Below, in pieces: positions 54,037-60,987 of a DNA stretch of 60,987 nucleotides (the stretch's first letter is position 1; each line of letters begins with the position of its first letter). The stretch covers positions 1 to 60,987 of the forward strand of contig JAJYNL010000010.1 in assembly GCA_021786375.1 (NCBI GenBank), in the 5' to 3' direction. The notes under the pieces were generated by a model, which was not told the DNA's origin, did no database searches, and worked only from the letters and a program-made list of their open reading frames with translations. This DNA is from Actinomycetes bacterium (GTDB lineage Bacteria > Actinomycetota > Acidimicrobiia > Acidimicrobiales > Acidimicrobiaceae). A program made the position numbers and the translations under genes.

Positions 54037-54765
54037 TCACTCTTCGGCGTCCGGCTGTATTCTCCCGTCACGCAGCCTTATTCTCCTCGGACACCGGCTG
54101 GCCACGTCTCGGTCGTGCGTGGCAATAATCACAGTCACGCCGCTCTCGGCGTTGAGTTTGGAAAGTAAGTCCATCACGGTGGCCGCGCTGGCCGAGTCGA
54201 GGTTTCCCGTCGGCTCGTCGGCGATGATCACCTTGGGGCCGTTCATGAGCGCCCGGGCGATCGCAACCCGCTGCTGCTCCCCGCCCGAAAGTCTGCTCGG
54301 AAGGTGATCACCGCGGTTTCCCAGCCCCACCATTTCCAGTAGGTCACGAGCGCGACTCGAAGCCTGGGCACCTCGCCCGGCTTGTGCAGCAATCTCCACG
54401 TTCTCGGCGGCCGAGAGGGTCGGTATGAGGTTGAACTGCTGAAAGACGAAGCCGATCTCGTTCCGCCTGATCCTTGTCAGCTCCCCCTCCGATACCGACG
54501 CGAGCTCCATGCCGTTGTAGAGGATGCTTCCCCTGCTGGGCCTGTCGAGAGCTCCGAGCAGGAGGAGCAGCGTCGACTTCCCGGAGCCGCTCGGACCTTC
54601 GAGAGAGATCATTTCGCCGGCGCCGATCTCCAGGCTGATGCCGGTTATCGCCGTAACAGCGACGCTGCCTCTGGAGTATTCCTTGTCGACTCCCGACAGG
54701 CTGTAGATGGGCTCGGGACCGGGCTTGCCGCCGAGAGGATGGCCGAGGTCTTCAGTCGCTGTCAT
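54037..54765 (-). CDS. ABC transporter ATP-binding protein (LolD/MacB type)
   Basis: 242 residues from ATG 54765, which has AAGGAG nine bases upstream; an ATG at 54807 overlapping the permease stop is the alternative. Walker A GPSGSGKST, Q-loop FVFQQFNLIPTL, signature LSGGEQQRVAIARAL, Walker B VIIADEPTGNLDS and switch His (IATHDRDV). This is the small MacB/LolD/FtsE class that works with FtsX-type permeases in export or mechanotransmission. It is co-transcribed with the permease. The substrate is unknown. Confidence 0.92.
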   Translation of the reverse strand: MTATEDLGHPLGGKPGPEPIYSLSGVDKEYSRGSVAVTAITGISLEIGAGEMISLEGPSGSGKSTLLLLLGALDRPSRGSILYNGMELASVSEGELTRIRRNEIGFVFQQFNLIPTLSAAENVEIAAQAGRGAQASSRARDLLEMVGLGNRGDHLPSRLSGGEQQRVAIARALMNGPKVIIADEPTGNLDSASAATVMDLLSKLNAESGVTVIIATHDRDVASRCPRRIRLRDGRIQPDAEE

Positions 54766-54806
54766 CCGAGTAACTCCTTGTATTTCCTTCGAATCTTCCG
54801 GGGACA

Positions 54807-56627
54807 TCAGTTGATGTCCCTGAGCGCTGTGGCGGGTGCAAGACGGGCGGCTCTCCATCCGCCGATGGCTCCGGCGAGCACGCCGCCCACCAGCGCCAGC
54901 ACTATGCCCTCTGCTACGGCAACGAAGGTGATGGGTGCGCTCAGCTTGACGTGGGTGGTCAGCGAGCCTGACGATGCCTCGTGGAAGAGCGACGAGGCCG
55001 TCGACGCCCCGACGGAGAGCCCACTGCTCACCACCGAAAGCGAAGGTGCCACCTGGCTGATGATGGCCGAAATCCCATATCCGATTCCAACTCCGACGAT
55101 TGCCCCGATCACTGCGATACCAAGATTCTCGAGCACGATCTGGCCGACCACCTTGCCTTTGGACCAGCCGATGGCCCGCAGCGTTCCGATCTCCCTGGTG
55201 CGCTTGGTGACCGAGGAGAGGGTGAGCAGCATCGCGATCAGAAAAGCAGCCACCATGACGACCACGGCCAGTGCACCGCCAAGGGTGTTGGCGAGCTTGT
55301 GCGCGTTGGAGAGTGATCCGGTGACCTGGTCGGCCAAGGACTTGGCCGTTAGCACCTGGGCTCCGGGCAAGGCGCTCTTGATCTCAGCTGCGACCTTGTC
55401 GACTTGGGAGGAATTGGTGACCGATACCAGCACCTCGTTTACGCGCGAGGAGTCGGAGGCCATCGACTGCAGCGTGGAGAGGTCGAAATATACATCGGAG
55501 ATGTTTCCGGTGAGGGTGGGCGCCACCAGCCCGACGACTTTGAAGGCCACGGAGTTGTAATTCAGCGTCTGGCCGACCTTGATCTTGTTGGTGTTGGCAT
55601 AAGCCGTATTCACCAGCACCTCGTGTGCCGGGGTGCTGTTGAACCAGGTCCCCGACGTCACTTGGGCCTTGGTAACCAGGCCGGAGTCAGGGCTTGAGGG
55701 GTTGACTCCGCCAACGGTATAGGTGGTGGTGGCGGTGTTGGTGGTAGGGGGATTGAGGACCTTGGTGATGGTCTGCTCAGGCACCACCACCTGCGATAAA
55801 TAGGTCTGAAAGCGGGCCGGCAGGCAGCCGGTCAGAAATCCGGCGAAGCGGTCCGCCCGCCGGCCGGAGCCCTTCCCGGTCTGGCCGCCCCCTCCAGTGG
55901 AAGGGGAAGAGCTCCCATTGGTTGAGGTGGTGGGGCCGCCGAAGGTCACGCCGTGGGAGGCCAGGCAGGACTGCACCTGAGCCTCTTCGGCGGCGGTCAG
56001 GGGAGCCGGGCGCGCGGTGGAGGTGATGGTCTGCCCTCCCGTTTGGACGGTATCCACGATGCGCGGCACGGTTCCCGTCTCGTGTATCGCTTGTAACGAC
56101 AACGCCCCGACGTCGCTCTTCACCCCTTGCAGCTTGGATATTACCGAGATTGCCTCAGAAGGAAAGGTGATGAGCGTGCCGGGCACGAAGAAGTCGTGGG
56201 TGAACTTCGTTCCCGCGGGCCCGAGCTTGGCCAGGTCGGTGATGATCGAGGAGTTTGCGTTCAACAAGGCTGCGGCGTCCTGCGAATTGAGCGAGGCGAA
56301 GGCACTCTTGCCTCCCCCCGGCCCGGTCCGGAAGAAGCCCCCGCCGCCTTGACTGCCCGATGGCGACGATGACGATGACGATGTGGAGGTCGTGGCGGCC
56401 ACGGTCCTCGTGACGATGATGTCCGTGCCGACCTGGGTCAGGGGCGAGAGGACACTGCTCTGGGCTTGGGTAAGGCCGTCGGAGATGCCGACGATCCCCA
56501 TCACCAGCCCGACCCCGGCGGAGAGGCCGAGAGCGGTCAAAGCAGTCCGTGATGGCCGGCGTTTGATCTCGTTGAGTGCGTACTTGGTTGTCTTCAATCC
56601 CGGTCCTTTCGCGTGAGCGTTCGGCAC
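54807..56627 (-). CDS. FtsX/MacB-type ABC permease
   Basis: About 606 residues from GTG 56627; TTG 56597 with AAAGGA upstream is an alternative giving a more usual N-terminus. One membrane helix near the N-terminus (LTALGLSAGVGLVMGIVGI) is followed by a large extracellular region of about 380 residues with Ser/Gly/Thr-rich linkers (SSSSSS, GSQGGGG). Three more helices close the protein in the FtsX domain, with VTKRTREIGTLRAIGWSKGKVVGQI, the conserved loop. The MacB-like periplasmic domain is longer than average. Works with the ATPase downstream. Confidence 0.88.
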   Translation of the reverse strand: MPNAHAKGPGLKTTKYALNEIKRRPSRTALTALGLSAGVGLVMGIVGISDGLTQAQSSVLSPLTQVGTDIIVTRTVAATTSTSSSSSSPSGSQGGGGFFRTGPGGGKSAFASLNSQDAAALLNANSSIITDLAKLGPAGTKFTHDFFVPGTLITFPSEAISVISKLQGVKSDVGALSLQAIHETGTVPRIVDTVQTGGQTITSTARPAPLTAAEEAQVQSCLASHGVTFGGPTTSTNGSSSPSTGGGGQTGKGSGRRADRFAGFLTGCLPARFQTYLSQVVVPEQTITKVLNPPTTNTATTTYTVGGVNPSSPDSGLVTKAQVTSGTWFNSTPAHEVLVNTAYANTNKIKVGQTLNYNSVAFKVVGLVAPTLTGNISDVYFDLSTLQSMASDSSRVNEVLVSVTNSSQVDKVAAEIKSALPGAQVLTAKSLADQVTGSLSNAHKLANTLGGALAVVVMVAAFLIAMLLTLSSVTKRTREIGTLRAIGWSKGKVVGQIVLENLGIAVIGAIVGVGIGYGISAIISQVAPSLSVVSSGLSVGASTASSLFHEASSGSLTTHVKLSAPITFVAVAEGIVLALVGGVLAGAIGGWRAARLAPATALRDIN

Positions 56628-56755
56628 GGGTGTGCCGCAAGGGTGTCAAAGCGCAACAAATAATCGCAGCCGCAACTGAGAGTGCGCTTTGAGGATTCCC
56701 AAGTAGGACTTACGGGAAGATGAGAAGATCTTTAGGTTTCCCTGTGCGCCTCGGT

Positions 56756-57601
56756 TCAGCCGCCGAATAAGGACCGATAGCCGGCGATCCGGTCCAGTAA
56801 CGGCAGTATCGTGTCCGCATCCGCGCTGGGGAGCCAGAAGTAGAGGCGCTCCAGCGGCGTTTGCGCGAAAGCCTTCAACTTCTCGGCGTCCAAGGGCGCC
56901 CCATAGAGATAGATCGGGAGCATGGGGCGGCCCCGTTCGGCGCATTCCCTTGCCAGCTGCGGAGCGGTTTCCAGGATCTGCCGAGGTGTCGTGCGTGAGA
57001 TCGGCATCCAGACGTCGGCATAGCGAGCCGCCCTCTGGACGACGGTAGTGCCGGCTCCTCCCAGCAAAATGGGCGGATGGGGACTCTGGACCGGCTTGGG
57101 CCAGCTCCAGATGCGCTCAAAGTTCACAAAGCGCCCCTTGTAACTGGCCTCCTCGGAAGTCCAGATGGCTCGCATGGCTTCCACGCGCTCCTCCATGAGC
57201 GCGAAGCGCGTCCGCGGGTCGGTGCCGTGGTTCGACATCTCCTCCCGGTTCCATCCGGCGCCGATGCCAAAGTCGAACCGTCCTCCGGAGATCAGGTCGA
57301 CTGAGGCGACCTCCTTGGCGAGCAGGATCGGATCCCGCTCGACCACGAGGGCGATGCCGGTGCCCACGCGGAGCCTGGTGGTGACCGTGGCTGCGGCCGT
57401 GCAGGCCACAAAGGGGTCAAGAGTATGGGAATACTCCTTGGGCAACTCGCCCCCGCTCGGATAGGGGCTCCGGCGAGAGGCCGGAATGTGGGTGTGCTCG
57501 GGAAAGACCAGCGCCTCCAAGCCGCGCTCCTCCATGGCCTGGGCAAGCTCGCCGGGGGTGATCGAGTACTCGGTGGGAAAGATTAAGGCTCCAAGTTGCA
57601 T
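56756..57601 (-). CDS. LLM class F420-dependent oxidoreductase
   Basis: 281 residues from ATG 57601, which gives the normal family start MQLGALIFPTEYS; the longer frame adds 72 unrelated residues. The barrel pattern EERGLEALVFPEHTHIP, RLRVGTGIALVVERDPILLAKEVASVDLISGGRFDFGIGAGWNREEM and PILLGGAG is typical of luciferase-like enzymes that use F420, common in Acidimicrobiia and mycobacteria. Substrate unknown. The RidA gene starts 78 bases away on the other strand. Confidence 0.9.
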   Translation of the reverse strand: MQLGALIFPTEYSITPGELAQAMEERGLEALVFPEHTHIPASRRSPYPSGGELPKEYSHTLDPFVACTAAATVTTRLRVGTGIALVVERDPILLAKEVASVDLISGGRFDFGIGAGWNREEMSNHGTDPRTRFALMEERVEAMRAIWTSEEASYKGRFVNFERIWSWPKPVQSPHPPILLGGAGTTVVQRAARYADVWMPISRTTPRQILETAPQLARECAERGRPMLPIYLYGAPLDAEKLKAFAQTPLERLYFWLPSADADTILPLLDRIAGYRSLFGG

Positions 57602-57679
57602 GAGCGCGATATTAGCTCCGACCGCCGGACCGAGCGGGTTATGCCATCGTGGATGGTGTCGCGGTCTAGTATCTGCGGC

Positions 57680-58147
57680 GTGAGCACCGAAATCGAATCC
57701 CGTATCGCATCGCTCGGCATAGAGCTTCCGACCCCCCCTGTTCCCCAAGGCAGCTACGTCCCCGTCGTCCGCGCGGGCGATATGCTCTTCTGCTCCGGTG
57801 TGCTGCCGATACTCCAAGGCGAGCTGGTCAATCCGGGCATCGTCGGCTCAGGCGTTACCCTTGAGCAGGCTCAGGAGGCAGCGCGGGTCTGTGTCGCGAA
57901 CCTGCTGGCCAACATCAAGGCCGAACTCGGCACGCTGAATCGAGTCGAACGCTTCGTTCGCCTGGGCGGTTTCGTCGCGGCCGCAGCCGATTTCACGTCG
58001 CATCCCGAGGTCGTGAACGCGGCTAGCAACCTGCTGGCCGAGATATTCGGTGAAGCCGGTAGGCACGCGAGGGCCGCGGTGGGTGTCGCCAGCCTGCCGC
58101 GCAACTCGTGCATCGAGATCGAGGCGGTGGTGGCTGTCAAGCCGTAG
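57680..58147 (+). CDS. RidA/YjgF family protein
   Basis: 155 residues from GTG 57680. It belongs to the YjgF-like (YjgH/RidA) group: GIELPTPPVPQGSYVPVVRAGDMLFCSGVLP at the start, VCVANLLANIKAELGTLNRVERFVRLGGFVAAAADF, and HARAAVGVASLPRNSCIEIEAVVAV, with the arginine and C-terminal Glu of the active-site cleft present. These proteins hydrolyse reactive enamines and imines; this longer subtype often has other or unknown roles. It overlaps the EamA gene on the opposite strand by 11 bases. Confidence 0.88.
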   Translation: MSTEIESRIASLGIELPTPPVPQGSYVPVVRAGDMLFCSGVLPILQGELVNPGIVGSGVTLEQAQEAARVCVANLLANIKAELGTLNRVERFVRLGGFVAAAADFTSHPEVVNAASNLLAEIFGEAGRHARAAVGVASLPRNSCIEIEAVVAVKP

Positions 58148-59042
58148 CCGTAGCCGCCTTCGCCGAACGTGAGGACCCCCTGACGCTCCCGTAATAGATG
58201 CCGGCGAGCAGCAGAGCGGTTCCTGCGACGTCGGCGATCGGGTTGCCGATCCTCGCTCCCAGTAACGCTGCCGAGGCGAGCGCGCCCAGCGGGATCAGGC
58301 CTGGGAAGAGGCCGACTCTTTCGACAGGGATGGATCCTAAGGCCAAGTACCAGGCTACGAATGCTCCCACGGTGACGAAGGCCGCCTGGAATGCAAGGGC
58401 CAGCACTTCGGAGGTCGTAACAGCGGTGGGCAGCTTTGTCCCGGGCAGGACGACCTGGAGTAGGACGAGTGCGACGGCCGCTGCCGAAGCAGTCCGGAAT
58501 GAGAGCGTATAGGGGCCTATCTTGCGAAGCAGCGGCACGGAGAAGAGCGAGAACCCCGCATCCCCGATCATCGCCCCCGCCGCCCAGGCGATGCCGGCCG
58601 CGGTGGCGTGTCCCGTCCCCTCCACCACGGCAGTGCCGGCCACCACGACTATTGCCCCCACCAGAGGGGCGGCGGTTGGCCGCCTGTGCTCCATGTACGG
58701 CCCGGCAATAGCCAGAGTGACGGGTACCGCGCCTATAACGATGGCGACCGCCGGCGCGGAAGCGCCCCGCAGGGCTTCCACTGAGCAGACCGAGAAGGCA
58801 ACCAGGCCCATGGCCGTGACCAAAGCCAGATATCCCCGCTCTTGCCAACTCAGTAGTTGATTGGAGTCCTTCTCCTTGCGCGCAAGAAAATAGAGAACCA
58901 CCGCGCCAAGTCCATAGCGGATGCCCTGGCCTAGAAACACCGGGAACGTGACCAAGTAGGCCGCCGCCGTAACTCCGGCGCCGACGACCAAGGTTGAAGC
59001 AGCGGCGAAAAGATAGCCGGAGCGCGCAGTCCGATGCGTCAC
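58137..59042 (-). CDS. EamA/DMT family transporter
   Basis: 301 residues with about ten membrane helices in two five-helix halves, the EamA layout (AYLVTFPVFLGQGIRYGLGAVVLYFLA in the first half; FQAAFVTVGAFVAWYLALGSIPVERVGLFPGLIPLGALASA in the second). Members export or import amino acids, nucleosides or other metabolites; the substrate is not predictable. The start is GTG 59042. It is monocistronic; the 149-base gap to the next gene shows nothing special. Confidence 0.88.
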   Translation of the reverse strand: MTHRTARSGYLFAAASTLVVGAGVTAAAYLVTFPVFLGQGIRYGLGAVVLYFLARKEKDSNQLLSWQERGYLALVTAMGLVAFSVCSVEALRGASAPAVAIVIGAVPVTLAIAGPYMEHRRPTAAPLVGAIVVVAGTAVVEGTGHATAAGIAWAAGAMIGDAGFSLFSVPLLRKIGPYTLSFRTASAAAVALVLLQVVLPGTKLPTAVTTSEVLALAFQAAFVTVGAFVAWYLALGSIPVERVGLFPGLIPLGALASAALLGARIGNPIADVAGTALLLAGIYYGSVRGSSRSAKAATATA

Positions 59043-59191
59043 GATGACAGGATCCTAGCTTTGCCTCGAAGCCAATCGTTCGGGGCCGTCCGCACCCTCT
59101 TCCTTGACCCTGGAGCGCAACTTTACTTTGGCCCTGATCGAACCGGCCCTTGTGCCAGGCATGGGGTGGTTCGGGTCACAAGGGGGACCAA

Positions 59192-60987
59192 ATGAAGTTG
59201 AGGGGCCTTCTCCTCTCATTGGCCGCCGTGGGTTCGATGGCGGTGCTTCCGCAAAGCTCCGCCTCCGCCACGACGACGTCTTTTAGTTGCACTACGGCCA
59301 CCGTGTCCACACCCGGCGTTCCTGCTACGCCGACGGTAAGCACCTGTAACGCGACCGCAGCGGACGGCTCGCTGGAACTCGTGGAGATTCCATCCAACTT
59401 CAACGGCAATGTGGTGCTTTACAGTCACGGATATGTCTTTGACGGGTCCCCTTTGACCGCGGCCGATGCATTTTCACCGCAGGTGAGGTCGATTTTGCTT
59501 GCGGAGGGCGACGCTTTGGCGGGCTCAAGCTACGCCGTGGACGGATGGGGTGAGGTCAAGGCGGCGCTCACAGATCAAATGAACACCTTGGCCGGTGCCG
59601 AGGCCCTCCTCTCCACCAATAACCCGGCGGTGTTGGGGCAGACCCTCACCGTCAACACCGTTTCCGCCATCTATGCGACCGGAGTATCTCTTGGTGGCAT
59701 GATCACCGCGGCTTTGATCCAGCAGAATCCATCGGCCTTCACCGCGGCACTCCCGGCTTGCGGTGTGGTCGGAGGAGGGGTGTCGAGCTGGAACCAGGCG
59801 CTCTACTCCGAACTCGCCTTCAAGGCCTTTTTCGATCCCACCAACTCTTTGGCGGCGACGGGCATCTCTCTCGCGAACTCGACGACCAACTTCACCAAGG
59901 CCGACACGCTTCTTGGTGGAGCGTTCCAGAAGGCCGCCACCGATCCGGCCACGGCGGCCCGCCTTGCACTGGTGGCTGCGCTTGGCAACGTTCCCACGTG
60001 GTTCTCCGAGCAGTCCAATGCCAACCTGGCCAAGGATGGGTTCCCAGTGCAGTCCTCGGCTGTGAGCCCGGATATATCGACAGCTGCGGGTCTGCAGAGT
60101 GCGCTGCTTGGTCAGGTCGACTGGCTGGCGTTGGTCGGTTTCCCCTACGCCTTCGGCCCCGGTCGCGCCGACTTGGAGATGGTTGCCGGCGGCAACCCCT
60201 CCTGGACCAACGGCGTCAACTACGCCAACGTCCTTTCCCGCTCGCAGGATTACGCCGAGGTGCAGGCTCTTTACAAGGCAGCGGGGATCAGTCTTTCCTC
60301 CGACCTTGCCAAATTGCAGTCCCAGCCCCAGGTCTCGGCAAACATAAGCGCCTTGCACTATCTGCAGCAGTACTTCAGCTACAACGGCAACATAGGGATA
60401 CCCGTGCTTACCATGCATACCGTCGCCGACGGACTGGTGACCCCGCAGAACGAGACCTCTTACTCGAGTGCGGTCGGTGCGGCCGGCAATCAGGCTCTTC
60501 TTGACCAGGTCTATGTGGATCAGCCAGGACACTGCGCCTTCACTGCTGCCGAGTACGTGTCCGCGCTGCATGCGCTGATGTCGAGGGTCGTCACCGGCTC
60601 CTGGTCCGCTGCCTCCCCATCCGCGCTCAACAGCTATGCCACGTCCCATTTCAGTGACCCGAGCTACAACGCAACGGTGGACAGCGCAGGCAACATCTAT
60701 CCGGCGTTACCATCCTTCGACACCTCTGGATTTACGCCCGGACCGCCACTGGCACCCAACGCCTCCGGTTATGTGATGGTGGCGAAAGATGGCGGAGTTT
60801 TCAACTTCAACTCGCTGTTCAGAGGTTCCATGGGCGGCAAGACGCTGAACGCGCCGATCGTGGGTATCGCCCGAACCCCAGGTGGTCAGGGCTATTGGCT
60901 CGCGGCGGCCGACGGAGGTGTCTTCAGCTTCGGCAGCGCCAAGTTCCAGGGTTCCATGGGCGGCAAGACCCTCAACAAGCCAATCGT
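59192..60987 (+). CDS. secreted alpha/beta hydrolase with C-terminal GYW..GGVFSFG repeats (cut by window end)
   Basis: At least 598 residues from ATG 59192; the stop lies beyond the window. Signal peptide with cleavage near SSASATT (about 25). The hydrolase domain has VVLYSHGY, the nucleophile elbow ATGVSLGG (Ser166), VADGLVTP for the acid region and PGHCAF for the His, so the triad looks complete. After about residue 510 follow repeats of the form [15 protein letters not shown]...GSMGGKTLN, about 42 residues each, common in secreted proteins of Acidimicrobiia. They may bind the cell surface or a polysaccharide. Confidence 0.8.
   Translation, partial: MKLRGLLLSLAAVGSMAVLPQSSASATTTSFSCTTATVSTPGVPATPTVSTCNATAADGSLELVEIPSNFNGNVVLYSHGYVFDGSPLTAADAFSPQVRSILLAEGDALAGSSYAVDGWGEVKAALTDQMNTLAGAEALLSTNNPAVLGQTLTVNTVSAIYATGVSLGGMITAALIQQNPSAFTAALPACGVVGGGVSSWNQALYSELAFKAFFDPTNSLAATGISLANSTTNFTKADTLLGGAFQKAATDPATAARLALVAALGNVPTWFSEQSNANLAKDGFPVQSSAVSPDISTAAGLQSALLGQVDWLALVGFPYAFGPGRADLEMVAGGNPSWTNGVNYANVLSRSQDYAEVQALYKAAGISLSSDLAKLQSQPQVSANISALHYLQQYFSYNGNIGIPVLTMHTVADGLVTPQNETSYSSAVGAAGNQALLDQVYVDQPGHCAFTAAEYVSALHALMSRVVTGSWSAASPSALNSYATSHFSDPSYNATVDSAGNIYPALPSFDTSGFTPGPPLAPNASGYVMVAKDGGVFNFNSLFRGSMGGKTLNAPIVGIARTPGGQGYWLAAADGGVFSFGSAKFQGSMGGKTLNKPI
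60824..60987 (+). repeat. tandem 126-bp (42-residue) repeats at the 3' end of the secreted hydrolase
   Basis: The block GGTTCCATGGGCGGCAAGAC recurs at 60824 and 60950, 126 bases apart, encoding GSMGGKTLN...[11 protein letters not shown] and [13 protein letters not shown] weaker unit precedes them ([16 protein letters not shown]). The array continues past the window. Confidence 0.8.

Overview
The window is about 61 kb of GC-rich, gene-dense chromosome, most likely from an actinobacterium of the class Acidimicrobiia. The evidence is GTG and TTG starts, many 1-8 base start/stop overlaps, a MarP-type protease with the actinobacterial disulfide spacing, an F420-type LLM oxidoreductase, and, at the right edge, a secreted protein with the [18 protein letters not shown] repeats common in Acidimicrobiia. 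No insertion sequence, prophage, CRISPR array or rRNA was seen.

Layout. 0.2-4.5 kb: a frameshifted DEDDh exonuclease, a HIT protein, a cupin, a MarR regulator, a lipoprotein and a CAP-like secreted protein. 4.5-10.5 kb: glutamate synthase (gltB, gltD). 10.6-14.8 kb: a CopD-like membrane protein, a thioredoxin-fold protein, a PAS-GGDEF-EAL protein with altered motifs, and marP. 14.9-18.5 kb: two glycosyltransferases and a methyltransferase in one operon, then an unrecognised protein. 18.5-37.3 kb: a large catabolic island. 37.4-43.3 kb: an ABC-F ATPase, a NAGPA-like secreted protein, an NfeD/slipin pair, an MBL hydrolase and recR. 43.3-48.3 kb: dnaX, then a divergent thiolase / crotonyl-CoA carboxylase-reductase / epimerase set that fits ethylmalonyl-CoA metabolism. 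48.6-61 kb: a PH-domain membrane protein, a GNAT, an HSL-type esterase, two tRNA-Ser genes flanking tadA, an SRP RNA, a MacB-type ABC exporter, LLM, RidA and EamA proteins, and a secreted alpha/beta hydrolase cut by the window end.

The most interesting part is the 18.5-37.3 kb island. A leftward operon (PuuE-type amidohydrolase, isochorismatase-type amidase, CitE-type lyase, FAD dehydrogenase) diverges from a rightward operon (PPOX flavoprotein, EthD protein, MmgE/PrpD, Asp/Glu racemase-type enzyme, CUT2 ABC importer). An IclR regulator with a second MmgE/PrpD follows, then a third unit (class III CoA-transferase, cyclase-type hydrolase, third MmgE/PrpD, hydantoinase). The inventory suggests uptake of a cyclic amide, imide or N-heterocycle, ring opening and deamidation, rearrangement of a substituted dicarboxylate by hydratases and isomerases, CoA activation and C-C cleavage. 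Two promoters in the island, 10 kb apart, share the same layout: a TAAAGT -10-like box, CGGAAAG, and a 17-bp inverted repeat with the identical core AAATAGC. This points to one regulator, probably the IclR protein, for the whole set. The substrate is not identified; the pathway is inference from families.

The long reading frames opposite the real genes are shadows of GC-rich codon use and were left out.
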